Shown piece by piece: positions 45,332-55,591 of a stretch of 64,000 nucleotides of DNA. The position numbers and the translations under genes were made by a program. The DNA comes from Mycobacterium dioxanotrophicus (GTDB lineage Bacteria; Actinomycetota; Actinomycetes; Mycobacteriales; Mycobacteriaceae), in the NCBI RefSeq assembly GCF_002157835.1, contig NZ_CP020809.1, positions 5,208,001 through 5,272,000 of the forward strand, in the 5' to 3' direction. The notes under the pieces are model-generated. The model had not been told where the DNA came from and made no database searches. It saw only the letters and a program-made list of their open reading frames with translations. Each line of letters starts with the position of its first letter. Position 1 is the stretch's first letter.

Positions 45332-46810
45332 ATGGCTTCCTCGGACGGCAATCCGCCCCCAACGCTGCGATCAGGTCAGATCGGCACAGGGGCAATCGTT
45401 TTCATGGTCGTGGCCGCAGCGTCCCCGCTCGGGGCGATGTTCGTCGGGGCCGGCGCATCCATCGGACACGGCAACGGCATCGGGACCCCGGGTATCTACG
45501 TCATCGCGGGCATCACCCTCGCCCTGTTCGCGGTGGGATACGTCGCGATGAGCCGCCATGTGGTCAGCGCCGGCGCCTTCTACGTGTACATCACGCGAGG
45601 GCTCGGCCGTGCCTTCGGCATGGGAGCGGCCATGATGGCGCTGATCTGTTACAACGCCTATGTCGTCGCGCTGATCGCATTCGTCGGCATCTCGACCCAG
45701 GGCGCCGCGTCAGCCGACCTGGGTATCGAACTGCCGTGGCAGGTTTGGTCGTTGCTCGCCTATCTGGTGCTCGTGACGCTCTCGTACTTCCGGATCGAGT
45801 TCAGCGCGAAAGTTCTCGGTGTTCTGCTGGCAGCCGAGTTCGTCATCCTCGGATTGCTCGACGTGATGGTCCTGGTCAAGAACGGCCCAGCAGCATTCCC
45901 GGTGGAATCGTTCACGCCGAGCTCGGTTTTCACCGCCACGATCGGGGTGAGCATCGTCTACGCCTTCTCGTCGTTCACCGGCTTCGAAGCCACCGCGATC
46001 TACGGCGAGGAGGCACGCGAACCACGCCGCACCATTCCGCGGGCCACCTACATCGCGTTGGCCCTCATCACGGGGTTCTACGTGCTCACCACCTGGTCGC
46101 TGATAGCGGCCTTCGGCGCCGACGGCGCAGTCCAAGCGGCACAAGAGGATTCCGACTTCGTCTTCAAGGCCAACACCTTGTACGTCGGCGGGATATCCGA
46201 CCACATCATGCATCTGTTGGTGTGCACCAGCCTTTTCGCCGCGCTCCTCGCCTTCCACAACGCCACGGCCCGCTACATGTTCGCGCTGGCCCGCGATGGT
46301 GCACTGCCACGCGCTCTCGCCCGTGTGCATCGGCGGCACGGTTCACCACACGTCGCGAGCCGGACCCAATTGGGATTCGCCGGGGCAGTCCTTGTCATCA
46401 TGGCGCTCACCCGGCTCGACGTGGAGGACATCGCCGCGGGGTTCCTCGGCCTCGGCGCGTTGGGAATGCTGTGCCTGCAAGGACTTGCGAGCTGCGCGGT
46501 GGTCGGGTTCTTCGCACGCCGGGCCGACCGCGAACTGTGGCGCACCACGATCGCGCCCACCGCCGCGGCCGTACTCCTCGCCGCAGGCATCGGCTTGTCC
46601 GTCTGGCACTTCCCGGCACTGACGGGTGCGACGTCGAACCTGATGAACCATCTCTGGATGCTGTTACCTGTGGCCTTCGGGATGGGGCTGCTTGGCGCGT
46701 ACTACATGCGCCGCGCACAGCCGAGCGTCTACGCCGACTTCGGCCATCGAGACCCCGTACCAGACGGCGACACCAAAACCATCGTCTCCACCCCGACCAC
46801 CACCAACTGA
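45332..46810 (+). CDS. APC-superfamily amino acid/amine permease
   Basis: 492 residues with about 12 hydrophobic helices. AASPLGAMFVGAGASIGHGN and GFEATAIYGEEAREPRRTIP are classic APC/AAT-type transporter motifs. It would import an amino acid, polyamine or related amine. ATG 45332 is preferred over an in-frame TTG three codons earlier. First gene of the operon permease, DUF6176, PLP enzyme, aldehyde dehydrogenase; an operator copy lies about 100 bp upstream. Confidence 0.92.
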   Translation: MASSDGNPPPTLRSGQIGTGAIVFMVVAAASPLGAMFVGAGASIGHGNGIGTPGIYVIAGITLALFAVGYVAMSRHVVSAGAFYVYITRGLGRAFGMGAAMMALICYNAYVVALIAFVGISTQGAASADLGIELPWQVWSLLAYLVLVTLSYFRIEFSAKVLGVLLAAEFVILGLLDVMVLVKNGPAAFPVESFTPSSVFTATIGVSIVYAFSSFTGFEATAIYGEEAREPRRTIPRATYIALALITGFYVLTTWSLIAAFGADGAVQAAQEDSDFVFKANTLYVGGISDHIMHLLVCTSLFAALLAFHNATARYMFALARDGALPRALARVHRRHGSPHVASRTQLGFAGAVLVIMALTRLDVEDIAAGFLGLGALGMLCLQGLASCAVVGFFARRADRELWRTTIAPTAAAVLLAAGIGLSVWHFPALTGATSNLMNHLWMLLPVAFGMGLLGAYYMRRAQPSVYADFGHRDPVPDGDTKTIVSTPTTTN

Positions 46811-46822
46811 AAGGAATCCCTC

Positions 46823-47170
46823 ATGTCCCCCACCCTCCTGCACCTTCCGATCCTCGCCGGACAGACACCGGAAACCAAGGCATTCCTGGCCGAATTGTCC
46901 GGACCTCGGGCCGAGGCCTACGCCGAATCACAACGTGAACTCGAGGTAGGCAAGGAGGCATGGTTCATCGCCGGATCCGGCGATGACGACATCCTGGTGG
47001 CCTACCTGGAATCCGTCGATTTCGCGGTGGCACTGCAGAGGATGAGCGCATCGTCACGGCCGTTCGACCGGTGGTTCAAGGACCGTCTGCGCAGCTGCAC
47101 AGGACTCGATCTCGACAATCCCCCGGCGATGACACTTCCGGAACTGGCCGCCTACTACACCGAAAGCTGA
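46823..47170 (+). CDS. Small DUF6176-type protein
   Basis: 115 residues, acidic, probably a ferredoxin-like (dimeric alpha+beta barrel) fold: GKEAWFIAGSGDDDILVAYL, then ESVDFAVALQRMSASSRPFD and RWFKDRL...TGLDL. This matches the DUF6176 pattern as I remember it. Function unknown; position in a four-gene operon 12 bp after the permease suggests an enzyme or sensor for the imported compound. Confidence 0.65.
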   Translation: MSPTLLHLPILAGQTPETKAFLAELSGPRAEAYAESQRELEVGKEAWFIAGSGDDDILVAYLESVDFAVALQRMSASSRPFDRWFKDRLRSCTGLDLDNPPAMTLPELAAYYTES

Positions 47171-47173
47171 GAT

Positions 47174-48478
47174 ATGAGCACACTTCTCGACCGCGCCTTC
47201 GAACTCAACCCGGCCATGCTCGCCGCGGCCATCGAACTGCACCAACGCGGTGAAGTTCCGTCGGCCACACAGATGATCGACCTGGACGTGATCGCCGACA
47301 ATGCCCGCCGTACCGCCGCGGCCGCCGACAAGCACGGGCTGCGGGTGTACGCCATGACCAAGCAGAACGGCCTGAACCCGTTCATGACCAAGGTGATGCT
47401 GGAGTGCGGCATCCCGTCCACCTGTGCCGTGGAAACGCTTCAGGCGCACCGGATTCATCGCTACGGCTTCCCCCTCGGCAACGTCGGTCACATCCAGAAC
47501 ATCCCGGCTGCCCAGGTTCCCGCTGTGGTCGCCATGCGCCCCGAGTTCATCACGGTCTACACCTACGAGGCCGCACAGCGGGTGTCCGCCGCCGCGTCGC
47601 AACTCGGGATCACGCAGCGACTCTACGTACGCGTGACCAACCAGGCGCCGACCGGAACACCGATTGTCGGTGTCGACGACGGGGCGTTCAGCGGTCTTGT
47701 CGGCGGTTGGACCGAGGACACCTGTGTTGCGGGGATCCGTCCGCTGCTGGACCTGCCGAACGTCGAAGTCGCCGGATTGACCCAATTTTCGGCCATCAGC
47801 TACGGAGAGACCGGGGACCCATCGGTGGTGAAGCCGACCGAGGCGTTCTTCACCATGCTGCGGGCCAAGGAGTTGCTGGAACGTGAGTTCGGCCTGCGCG
47901 ATCTGCATCTCAACGTCGGTGGCAACGCCAATGTCGGGACATTCCCGGTACTCGCGGGTTACGGGGTCACCGAGGTGGAGCCCGGCGTGTCGCTGGCCGG
48001 CTCCGGCGGCTTCCACGCCAAGCAGGACATGGCCGAACGGCCCGCACAGGTCGTGGTCACCGAGGTCAGCCACTACTGGGGCGACAATGTCTACACGGCA
48101 GGCGGGGTCTTCAGCTTCGTCTCGGATCTGTATGACCCGCAACCCATGTCGGCCGCGGCCGGTACCGATCTCGACTCCGCCCGAGGATGCCGAATTCCTT
48201 ACCTCTACAACCAGATGGTCGATGCCCACGGTGTCTTCGGCCCCGGTGAGCCGATGCCGGCGATCGGTGACACCGTGCTGGTGGTGCACCACCCCCAGGC
48301 GTTCCTCGAGCGCGGGTACACCGCGGCGGTCAGCGGCATCTCCCGCGGGAAGCCGCGCGTCGAGGGCGTTTTCGACGCCGCATGCAACCAGCTCGACGAG
48401 GCCTTCAATGTGGTACCGCTGCAGCACACCCTCGACCGACTGGACGCGGTGGGCCGGTACTACCGCGACGAGAACTGA
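47174..48478 (+). CDS. Alanine-racemase-fold PLP enzyme, YhfX-like
   Basis: 434 residues. VYAMTKQNGLNPFM contains the probable PLP lysine (K63), aligned with the lysine of alanine racemase, and the second half has a distinct C-terminal domain. It belongs to the fold-type III family of which E. coli YhfX is a member; that family is uncharacterised but expected to racemise, epimerise or decarboxylate an amino acid or derivative. 3 bp after the DUF6176 gene and 9 bp before the dehydrogenase: one operon. Confidence 0.82.
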   Translation: MSTLLDRAFELNPAMLAAAIELHQRGEVPSATQMIDLDVIADNARRTAAAADKHGLRVYAMTKQNGLNPFMTKVMLECGIPSTCAVETLQAHRIHRYGFPLGNVGHIQNIPAAQVPAVVAMRPEFITVYTYEAAQRVSAAASQLGITQRLYVRVTNQAPTGTPIVGVDDGAFSGLVGGWTEDTCVAGIRPLLDLPNVEVAGLTQFSAISYGETGDPSVVKPTEAFFTMLRAKELLEREFGLRDLHLNVGGNANVGTFPVLAGYGVTEVEPGVSLAGSGGFHAKQDMAERPAQVVVTEVSHYWGDNVYTAGGVFSFVSDLYDPQPMSAAAGTDLDSARGCRIPYLYNQMVDAHGVFGPGEPMPAIGDTVLVVHHPQAFLERGYTAAVSGISRGKPRVEGVFDAACNQLDEAFNVVPLQHTLDRLDAVGRYYRDEN

Positions 48479-48487
48479 GACAAGCCC

Positions 48488-50008
48488 ATGCCATCCATGA
48501 CAACCGATCCCATGACCGTTGCAGGCCATGCCGTTCTGCCCGCGGTCGCCCGCTTCCTCGACGGCCCGAAACGCCTGTTGATCGACGGCGACTGGGTCGA
48601 CTCCGGCTCCGGCCAGACCTTCTCGACCGACGATCCCGGTACCGGGCGGTGGCTCGCCGACGTCGCCCGTGCAGACGCGCAGGACGTCGACCGGACCGTG
48701 CGATCTGCCCGCCGCGCCTTCGACGCCGGGGCGTGGCGCAACCTGAAACCCAATGAACGCGAGCGTCTCCTGTGGCGGGTCGGTGATCTGCTCTCCGAAC
48801 GCGCCGAACAGATCGGCCAGCTGGAGGCGCTCGACAACGGAAAATCCGCCACGGTGGCCACCGCAGTCGACGTGGCCTGGGCCGCCGATGTCTTCCGCTA
48901 CTACGCCGGCTGGTGCACCAAGATCGAGGGCACGACGGTCGACGTCTCCATGCCCAACGTTCCGGGCGGCCAGTTCCACGCCTACACACTGCGTGAGCCC
49001 GTTGGTGTCTGCGGACTCATCGTGCCCTGGAATTTCCCGATCCTGATGGCCGCGTGGAAGCTGGCACCGGCACTGGCCGCAGGCAACACCGTCGCGCTCA
49101 AACCCGCTGAACAAACCCCACTTTCGGCCCTCCTGCTGGGTGAGCTCTTCGTCGAAGCCGGCTTCCCGCCCGGCGTGGTGAACGTGGTGACGGGGTTCGG
49201 TGACGCAGGCGCTGCGCTGGCCGCACACGACGGCGTGGACAAGATCGCGTTCACGGGTTCCACCGAGGTCGGCAAACGAGTGTTGGCCGCCGCCGAGGGC
49301 AACCTCAAGAAGGTGTCACTGGAGCTGGGTGGCAAGAGTCCCAACATCGTGTTCGCCGACGCCGATCTCGACGCAGCGGTGACCGGTTCGCTCAACGCCT
49401 GGCTGTTCAACCACGGCCAGTGTTGTGTCGCCGGAACACGATTGTTCGTCGAGCACCAGATATTCGACGAGTTCACCGCAGCGGTGGCCGACGCCGCCTC
49501 GCGCGTCACGATCGGTCACGGCCTCGATCCCGCCACGCAACTCGGACCGCTGATCTCCCAGAGCCAGTTCGAGAAGGTCACGGGCTATCTGGCCGCAGGC
49601 CTGGCGGACGGAGCACGCGCCCTGTGCGGTGGAAAGCGATGGGGCGACGCGGGTTTCTTTGTCGAGCCGACCGTATTTGTCGACGTACGACCGGAATTCA
49701 GTGTGGTGGCCGAAGAGATCTTCGGCCCGGTGGTGGCCGCCATGCCGTTCCGGGCCGACGACGACATCGCCTCCGCGGCCAATGACTCGATCTACGGATT
49801 GGCTGCAGGCATCTGGACGCGGGACCTCTCGCGGGCTCATCGGCTGGCCCGGCAACTGCAGGCCGGCTCGGTGTGGATCAACCAATACAACGGCTTCGAC
49901 ACCGCGATGCCGTTCGGCGGATACAAGCAATCAGGGTGGGGCCGGGAACTGGCTGCATCGGCCATCGACCTCTACACCCAGACCAAAGCCGTCAACATTG
50001 CGTTGTAG
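48488..50008 (+). CDS. NAD(P)-dependent aldehyde dehydrogenase
   Basis: 506 residues. Catalytic Cys in [11 protein letters not shown] (C313), general base Glu in [12 protein letters not shown], cofactor site [20 protein letters not shown] and FTGSTEVG. Oxidises an aldehyde produced in the same pathway, for example an aminoaldehyde. The start is ATG 48488; ATG 48497 is also possible. Ends 17 bp inside the convergent ilvD-like frame, in front of a strong hairpin. Confidence 0.92.
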   Translation: MPSMTTDPMTVAGHAVLPAVARFLDGPKRLLIDGDWVDSGSGQTFSTDDPGTGRWLADVARADAQDVDRTVRSARRAFDAGAWRNLKPNERERLLWRVGDLLSERAEQIGQLEALDNGKSATVATAVDVAWAADVFRYYAGWCTKIEGTTVDVSMPNVPGGQFHAYTLREPVGVCGLIVPWNFPILMAAWKLAPALAAGNTVALKPAEQTPLSALLLGELFVEAGFPPGVVNVVTGFGDAGAALAAHDGVDKIAFTGSTEVGKRVLAAAEGNLKKVSLELGGKSPNIVFADADLDAAVTGSLNAWLFNHGQCCVAGTRLFVEHQIFDEFTAAVADAASRVTIGHGLDPATQLGPLISQSQFEKVTGYLAAGLADGARALCGGKRWGDAGFFVEPTVFVDVRPEFSVVAEEIFGPVVAAMPFRADDDIASAANDSIYGLAAGIWTRDLSRAHRLARQLQAGSVWINQYNGFDTAMPFGGYKQSGWGRELAASAIDLYTQTKAVNIAL

Positions 50009-51902
50009 GCACTCCCGTCGCTGCGAGTCGGGCCGGAGCCCCGGCCCGACTCGCAGCCTCGATCAACGACACGTCGCGCACCGCACCCTGGTCCGCCGAG
50101 AGGGCCATCGCGGCGTAGGCCCGCAGTGCCGGTGACACCTCGCGGTCCCGGCGCTGGGGCCAATAACCACCGCCGTGTTCCAGACGACGTCGGCGGGCAT
50201 CGAGTTCAGCGGCGTCGACGAGTAATTCGATGCGGCGGGCCGGGATGTCGATGTCGATGCGGTCCCCGTCCTGCACCAGCGCGATGACGCCACCGGCAGC
50301 GGCCTCCGGCGAGACGTGCCCGATCGACAGGCCCGACGACCCGCCGGAGAACCGTCCGTCGGTGATCAGCGCACACACCTTGGCAAGCCCGACCCCCTTG
50401 AGATACGAGGTCGGATAGAGCATTTCCTGCATCCCCGGGCCACCGCGCGGTCCCTCGTATCGCACCACGAGGACGTCTCCGGGCCGCACCCGGCCGGTGA
50501 GGATGACGTCCTGCGCCTCTTCCTGGGATTCGACCACCACCGCGGGCCCGCTGAAGCGCAGGATCGACTCGTCGACACCGGCGGTCTTGACCACGCATCC
50601 GTCCTCGGCGAGGTTTCCCCGCAGGATCGCCAGGCCGCCGTCCGCGGAATACGCATGGGCGACATCGCGGATACAGCCTGACGCCGCATCCAGGTCGAGG
50701 CTCTCCCAACGGCGGGACTGGGAGAACGCCGAACTCGAACGCACCCCGCCGGGCGCGGCGTAGAACAGGTCGACGGCCTCGGCCGAGACCGTCGCAGACC
50801 TCGGATCCCACTCATCGAGCCACGCGGCGAGTGAGTTTGCGTGTATCGCATGCACTTCGGTGTCGAGTAGGCCGGCACGCCGCAGCTCACCCATCACCGC
50901 GGGGATGCCGCCCGCGCGGTGCACATCCTCCATCAGATACCTGCCGTTGGGTGCGACCTTGCAGATACACGGAATCTGCGTCGAGAGGGTCTCGATGTCG
51001 GCAAGGCTGAAGTCGACCTCGGCCTCGCGCGCCGCTGCCAGCAGGTGCAGGATCGTGTTGGTCGAACCACCCATGGCGATGTCTACCACCATGGCATTGG
51101 AAAATGCTGCGGCCGAGGCGATGTTGCGCGGTAGCACCCGCTCGTCGTCCTCGTCGTAGTAGCGCCTCGCCAGGTCGACCACCGTGGTGCCCGCGTCTTC
51201 GTACAGCCGGCGGCGGGCCGTGTGGGTCGCCAGCGTCGTCCCGTTCCCCGGCAGCGCCAGACCGATCGCCTCGGTGAGGCAGTTCATCGAGTTCGCGGTG
51301 AACATGCCCGAACACGATCCGCAGGTCGGGCACGCCGCGGACTCGACACGCTCCATGTCGGCGTCGGAGATCTCGGGAGCCACCGCGTCGGCCATCGCCG
51401 AAATCAGGTGCAGACCACCGCGCACCGTTCCGTCGACCAGTGTGGCTGTGCCGCCCTCCATCGGACCGCCCGAGACGAACACGGTGGGAATGTTGAGCCG
51501 CAGCGCCGCCATCAACATGCCGGGGGTGATCTTGTCGCAGTTGGAGATACACACGAGCGCGTCGGCGCGATGTGCGTTGACCATGTACTCGATCGAGTCG
51601 GCGATGAGGTCGCGGGACGGCAGCGAGTAGAGCATGCCGCCGTGGCCCATCGCGATACCGTCGTCGACGGCGATCGTGTTGAACTCGCGGGCTATCCCGC
51701 CGGCCGCACCGACCGCCTCGGACACGATGCGCCCGACGGGTTGCAGATGGGTGTGGCCGGGCACGAACTCGGTGAAGCTGTTGGCGATGGCCACGATCGG
51801 CTTTCCGAAGTCGGCGGCGGACACGCCTGCGGCGCGGAGCAAGGCGCGCGCTCCCGCCATATTGCGGCCGTGGGTGATGGTCCTGGATCTCAATTCGGGC
51901 AT
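49992..51902 (-). CDS. ilvD: Dihydroxy-acid dehydratase, E. coli IlvD type
   Basis: 636 residues from ATG 51902 ([14 protein letters not shown]), aligning with the start of E. coli IlvD; ATG 51911 is also in frame. Iron-sulfur ligand regions [14 protein letters not shown] and [20 protein letters not shown] match the oxygen-labile [4Fe-4S] E. coli class, unlike the 575-residue [2Fe-2S] enzyme normal in mycobacteria. The last ~20 residues ([20 protein letters not shown]) are not IlvD-like and are read through the terminator hairpin of the convergent dehydrogenase gene. It could serve branched-chain synthesis or sugar-acid dehydration. Confidence 0.88.
   Translation of the reverse strand: MPELRSRTITHGRNMAGARALLRAAGVSAADFGKPIVAIANSFTEFVPGHTHLQPVGRIVSEAVGAAGGIAREFNTIAVDDGIAMGHGGMLYSLPSRDLIADSIEYMVNAHRADALVCISNCDKITPGMLMAALRLNIPTVFVSGGPMEGGTATLVDGTVRGGLHLISAMADAVAPEISDADMERVESAACPTCGSCSGMFTANSMNCLTEAIGLALPGNGTTLATHTARRRLYEDAGTTVVDLARRYYDEDDERVLPRNIASAAAFSNAMVVDIAMGGSTNTILHLLAAAREAEVDFSLADIETLSTQIPCICKVAPNGRYLMEDVHRAGGIPAVMGELRRAGLLDTEVHAIHANSLAAWLDEWDPRSATVSAEAVDLFYAAPGGVRSSSAFSQSRRWESLDLDAASGCIRDVAHAYSADGGLAILRGNLAEDGCVVKTAGVDESILRFSGPAVVVESQEEAQDVILTGRVRPGDVLVVRYEGPRGGPGMQEMLYPTSYLKGVGLAKVCALITDGRFSGGSSGLSIGHVSPEAAAGGVIALVQDGDRIDIDIPARRIELLVDAAELDARRRRLEHGGGYWPQRRDREVSPALRAYAAMALSADQGAVRDVSLIEAASRAGAPARLAATGVPTTQC
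50020..50057. terminator. 17-bp perfect hairpin between the dehydrogenase and IlvD genes
   Basis: GCTGCGAGTCGGGCCGG and its perfect complement flank a 4-nt loop, starting 12 bp past the dehydrogenase stop codon. It is also inside the 3' coding end of the ilvD-like frame, so both transcripts carry it. Confidence 0.85.
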
Positions 51903-51905
51903 GGT

Positions 51906-51928
51906 GCCCATGGTTGTGGACCATGGGC
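51906..51928. promoter_or_regulatory. Palindrome overlapping the IlvD start (GCCCATGG-7 nt-CCATGGGC)
   Basis: Perfect 8-bp arms. It covers the upstream ATG alternative and sits just ahead of ATG 51902, so it could be an operator or an RNA hairpin that limits translation. A further TAGT-6 nt-ACTA palindrome is at 51953-51966 in the shared promoter region of ilvD and the XRE regulator. Confidence 0.5.
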
Positions 51929-51985
51929 GACAGGCGAAGACGGTCCTGGCTCTAGTACTGCCACTACCAGTCTTAACATTGAACG

Positions 51986-52816
51986 ATGCCCAACCAGGCC
52001 GCCCGCGCAGAACTCGGTGGGTTCCTGCGCATGCGCCGGGAATCGGTGGCCCGCTCCCGGCACGGTCTGCCACCGATCCGCGGCCGCGACAACGGCTTAC
52101 GCCGTGAGGAAGTGGCGTTCCTGTCGTCGATCAGCGTCACCTGGTACACCTGGCTGGAGCAGGGCCGTGACATCAACCCGTCACGTCAGGTGCTCGACGC
52201 CATCGGGGAAACACTCGCGCTCTCACCCGCCGATCAGACGTATCTGCTGTCACTGGCCGGGTTTTCGCCGGGAGGTACGGCACCGCCGGGTGAGCCACCC
52301 GACCATGTGCACCGGTTGCTCGAGGCGTTCGGCCGCTCCCCTGCCTTCGCGCTCGACCCGGACTGGGAGATCACCGCGTGGAATCGCGCCTACGCGGCGC
52401 TGTACCCGCGGGTGCGCACAGTGTCGGACGACGATCGGAATCTGTTGTCGCTGGTGTTCACCGACCCGTCGATCAAATTGCTGATGCCCGACTGGGAGGT
52501 GGAGAGCCGGCGCTTCGTCTCCGAGTTCCGCATGCAGAACGGCGCACGGCTCGACGAAGCCGCCGTCGTCCGCCTACTCGACCGGCTGCGCGCGAAAAGC
52601 CCCGAATTCGACCGCATTTGGGACGACCACACCATCGAGGGCTTTCAGACCCGGATCCGGCGTTTTGATCACGCACTGACCGGTGAGATCGAGTTGGAGT
52701 ACCACCGACTCACGCCGGCCGACCAGCCCGACCTCAACATCGTCGTCTACACCCCGGCCACCGACACCGCGGCGGCCCAGCTCGACCGACTCGTCGGCGA
52801 GGGGTCGGTGACGTAG
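51986..52816 (+). CDS. XRE-family regulator with MmyB-like ligand domain
   Basis: 276 residues. N-terminal helix-turn-helix (about 10-75: [48 protein letters not shown]), then a PAS-like MmyB domain from [17 protein letters not shown] to the end. MmyB-type regulators bind a lipid or fatty-acid ligand in their C-terminal half. Divergent from ilvD, which it probably controls; the short promoter region contains two palindromes. Confidence 0.88.
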   Translation: MPNQAARAELGGFLRMRRESVARSRHGLPPIRGRDNGLRREEVAFLSSISVTWYTWLEQGRDINPSRQVLDAIGETLALSPADQTYLLSLAGFSPGGTAPPGEPPDHVHRLLEAFGRSPAFALDPDWEITAWNRAYAALYPRVRTVSDDDRNLLSLVFTDPSIKLLMPDWEVESRRFVSEFRMQNGARLDEAAVVRLLDRLRAKSPEFDRIWDDHTIEGFQTRIRRFDHALTGEIELEYHRLTPADQPDLNIVVYTPATDTAAAQLDRLVGEGSVT

Positions 52817-52821
52817 GCGGC

Positions 52822-53211
52822 CTACCGCCGGCCCGAAGACCAGTGCACGGCCGACGGGCTGAGCAGCATGCCCAACGTGACGAGTGCCAGCACCCCGACG
52901 GCGATGCCGTACCCGACCTGGTGCGACGTGAACACGTACCAGGCCACGCCGAGCAGCAGCAGGTTGGCGAACACGCCGATGCCACGGCCCCAGCGGCGAC
53001 CGGTGATCAAAGCCCAACCGCCCGCCAGCACGCCGCCACCGACCAGGACGAACCAGAGCGCGGTGCCGTACCCGCTGACGATGTGCTGATCGGCGCCCGC
53101 CAGCCCGCGCACGACCAGGACCACCGCGGCGATCAGTCCGAGCACCCCTTCTGCCGCGACGAGGTAGCCGGCATAGCGGACGATGGGAGGCTGCAGAGGC
53201 GGTTGCGTCAT
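52822..53211 (-). CDS. Four-helix membrane protein of unknown function
   Basis: 129 residues with four predicted transmembrane helices and short charged ends; no family recognised with confidence. The start ATG overlaps the aroQ stop (ATGA), so it is the last gene of the quiC-aroQ operon. Its role next to shikimate enzymes is open. Confidence 0.75.
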   Translation of the reverse strand: MTQPPLQPPIVRYAGYLVAAEGVLGLIAAVVLVVRGLAGADQHIVSGYGTALWFVLVGGGVLAGGWALITGRRWGRGIGVFANLLLLGVAWYVFTSHQVGYGIAVGVLALVTLGMLLSPSAVHWSSGRR

Positions 53212-53648
53212 GGCAGTTTGCCGGCCAGGTAACGGACGGCGTACTCGTATCCGGCGGGGCCCGCCCCGGCGATCACCATCTCGGCGACTGCCGACACGTA
53301 GGAGTGGTGCCGGAACGGTTCGCGGCGGTGGATGTTGCTCAAATGTACTTCGGCGACCGGCAATTCGACCGAGGTGAGAGCGTCGGGGATGGCCACCGAG
53401 GTGTGGCTGTAGGCGCCCGGGTTGATGATGATGCCCGCGCAGTCGCCCCGGGCTTCGTGGATGGCGTCGATCAGCACGCCTTCGTGGTTGCTCTGCACGG
53501 CGCGTACCTCGAAGCCGAGTTCGGCGGCCAGCGCGGTCACCGATGCCTCGATCTCGGGCAGGGTGGTGGCGCCGTACACCTCGGGCTGGCGGGTGCCCAG
53601 CAGGTTGAGGTTGGGGCCGTTGAGCAGCAGCAGTCGGCGAGCGGTCAC
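53208..53648 (-). CDS. aroQ: Type II 3-dehydroquinate dehydratase (catabolic AroQ)
   Basis: 146 residues, GTG start overlapping the quiC stop (GTGA). [21 protein letters not shown] is the type II AroQ signature with the catalytic Tyr and Arg; [17 protein letters not shown] and [19 protein letters not shown] bind the substrate. It dehydrates 3-dehydroquinate to 3-dehydroshikimate. Here it is likely catabolic, feeding quiC, since the biosynthetic copy normally sits with the aro genes elsewhere. Confidence 0.94.
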   Translation of the reverse strand: MTARRLLLLNGPNLNLLGTRQPEVYGATTLPEIEASVTALAAELGFEVRAVQSNHEGVLIDAIHEARGDCAGIIINPGAYSHTSVAIPDALTSVELPVAEVHLSNIHRREPFRHHSYVSAVAEMVIAGAGPAGYEYAVRYLAGKLP

Positions 53649-55510
53649 GTCAGTACGGTACCGACGCCACCGCGTTGGGCGGCAAGGCGCACCGGCGCGT
53701 TGTCGGTGCCGTACCCGTCATAACCGTCGATCCGCTGCACGAACTCGAAGAACACCGTGCCGACGGTCCGGGTGTAGAAGTGGACGAAGCTGCCCGTAGC
53801 GGCCCGGTCGTAGAGCAGGTTCAGCTCGCGCAGTTCGGCGACCACAGCGTCGTCGAGGCCGAACCGCCCGGACAGATAGTCGTAGTAGTTGTCCGGGACC
53901 CGCAGGAAGGGCAATCCTCCTGCGGCTGCGGCGCGGGCCAGCGCGACGACATCGGTGCAGGCGAATGCGACGTGCTGAGGTAGGTCCGCCCCGTCGAGGA
54001 TGTGCGGGGCGACATTGAGCGGCAGCCGCACCGAGCTGTCGGCGTTGCGCATGACCTGACTGCGGACCAGCCCGCTCGGACCGGGAACCTCGGCAGGGGC
54101 GTCGGCGGACAGGCCGAACACGCTCTTGAGAAACAGCACGGCGTCTTCGGCGGTCTGCCACGGCTGAGAGAGATTGATGTGGTCGATCGCCCGAATGGGC
54201 GTCGTCACCTGGTCGATGCCGCCATCGAACTCGGCCGCCCAGGCCGGCTCCGCAGTGCCGGAGGAGGTCCAGAAGAACGCGGTGCCGTCGGGGGCCACCG
54301 CGGCGCCCAGCGGTTGTTCGGTGGCGTACGTACGCCGGTACGCGACGGGCGCCATCAGTTCGGCAGCGCGGGAGGTGGTCGCGCCGGCGTCGGGCACCTG
54401 CAGCCCGACCGCGGCGACATGCGGCACCTGATCGCGGGCCTGCTGCTCGTTGAGCACGACGCGCGCCTGCCCCGCGGACCACAGCGATACCGGCTTGCTG
54501 CGGTGCCGGCCGCGCGGGGTGAAACCGAGCTGGCCCAGCATCACCTCGACCTCGCTGGTGTCCTCGGCCTTGATCTCGACGAAGTCGAAACCCGTGGGCG
54601 GCTTGGCCTCGGTCAGCCCGTGCGCAGGCCGATTTGTGCTCCTCGCGTGCGCCAGACCATTTGTGCTCCTCGCGTGCGCCAGACCATTTGTGCTCCTCGC
54701 GTGCGCGACGTGATCGGCGAGCCACAGCAGCGACCGCAGGGCATGTACGGCGGTGTGGCCCGGGTCGGTCTGCCTGAAGGTGTCGTTGAAGACCTCCAGC
54801 GACAGCGGCCCGGTGTACCCGGCAGCCAGGGTGTGCCGGACGAAGGCCGAAAGGTCGAAGGCGCCCTCGCCGGGGAACAGCCGGTGATGCCGACTCCACG
54901 ACAAGACGTCCATGGTGAGCGCGGGGGCGTCGGCCAACTGCAGGTAGAAGATCTTGCGCCCGTCGATGTCCTCGATGGCCGACGGGTCGTGGCCGCGGGA
55001 GAGCACATGGAAACTGTCCAGGCACACACCGACATTCGGATGGTCGGCGAGTTGCACGATGCGCCATGCGCGCCGGTAGTCGTCGACGAACCGCCCCCAG
55101 GCCAGCGCCTCGAACGCGATGCGGATGCCGTACCCGGCCGCGACATCGCCGATGCGACGCAGCTGATCGGCGGAGACCTCGTCGGAGTCGACGGTGGCGG
55201 TCGCGACGTTGCTGCAGACCAGGACGGTGTCGATGCCGAGCCGCTGCGCGGTGGCGAACGTCGCGGCGGCACGGCGCAGGTTGTCGGTGAACGTCGCTTC
55301 GTCGACACCTTCGAGGTCACGCAGGGGTTGGTAGAGATCCAGGCTCAACCCCAGCCGCCGGGCCAGGTGGCTGATCTCCTCGGGCGAGTGGTCACTGGCG
55401 ATCAGATCGGGTTCGAAGATCTCGACGCCGTCGAAGCCCGCGGCGGCGCAGGCATGCAGCTTCTCGACCAGTGAGCCGGACAGCGAGACGGTGGCGATCG
55501 ACATCCTCAT
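53645..55510 (-). CDS. quiC: QuiC-type bifunctional 3-dehydroshikimate dehydratase with HPPD/VOC domain
   Basis: 621 residues. N-terminal xylose-isomerase-like TIM barrel (about 1-270; [20 protein letters not shown]-like [20 protein letters not shown]) forms protocatechuate from 3-dehydroshikimate. A C-terminal domain (about 300-621) is a tandem VOC domain related to 4-hydroxyphenylpyruvate dioxygenase, with [10 protein letters not shown] and [10 protein letters not shown] near the end. The linker carries three copies of [13 protein letters not shown] residues from a 27-bp repeat. ATG 55510 is preferred; no strong Shine-Dalgarno. First gene of the operon quiC-aroQ-membrane protein. Confidence 0.9.
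   Translation of the reverse strand: MRMSIATVSLSGSLVEKLHACAAAGFDGVEIFEPDLIASDHSPEEISHLARRLGLSLDLYQPLRDLEGVDEATFTDNLRRAAATFATAQRLGIDTVLVCSNVATATVDSDEVSADQLRRIGDVAAGYGIRIAFEALAWGRFVDDYRRAWRIVQLADHPNVGVCLDSFHVLSRGHDPSAIEDIDGRKIFYLQLADAPALTMDVLSWSRHHRLFPGEGAFDLSAFVRHTLAAGYTGPLSLEVFNDTFRQTDPGHTAVHALRSLLWLADHVAHARSTNGLAHARSTNGLAHARSTNRPAHGLTEAKPPTGFDFVEIKAEDTSEVEVMLGQLGFTPRGRHRSKPVSLWSAGQARVVLNEQQARDQVPHVAAVGLQVPDAGATTSRAAELMAPVAYRRTYATEQPLGAAVAPDGTAFFWTSSGTAEPAWAAEFDGGIDQVTTPIRAIDHINLSQPWQTAEDAVLFLKSVFGLSADAPAEVPGPSGLVRSQVMRNADSSVRLPLNVAPHILDGADLPQHVAFACTDVVALARAAAAGGLPFLRVPDNYYDYLSGRFGLDDAVVAELRELNLLYDRAATGSFVHFYTRTVGTVFFEFVQRIDGYDGYGTDNAPVRLAAQRGGVGTVLT
54632..54706. repeat. Tandem 27-bp repeat (2 complete copies and 21 bp of a third) inside quiC
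   Basis: Units of ATTTGTGCTCCTCGCGTGCG then CCAGACC at 54632, 54659 and 54686. The core (CGCACGCGAGGAGSACAAA on the minus strand) is shared with the repeat at 14741-14794. It encodes AHARSTNGL repeats in the linker between the two QuiC domains. Confidence 0.92.
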
Positions 55511-55521
55511 GACGACGTAAT

Positions 55522-55535
55522 GTACCAATTAGTTC
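55522..55535. promoter_or_regulatory. TetR-type operator A (GTACCAATTAGTTC)
   Basis: Imperfect palindrome in the divergent quiC/tetR gap. The reverse complement of 56312-56325 is GTACTAACTGGTTC, matching at 11 of 14 positions (consensus GTACYAAYTRGTTC). Location upstream of two divergent transcripts of one pathway is typical of a TetR regulator. Confidence 0.72.
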
Positions 55536-55591
55536 ATTAGAGGGGAAGAGTGCGTCGGGAAGAGTCGGGCTGCCCAGTAAGCTCACCGGTC

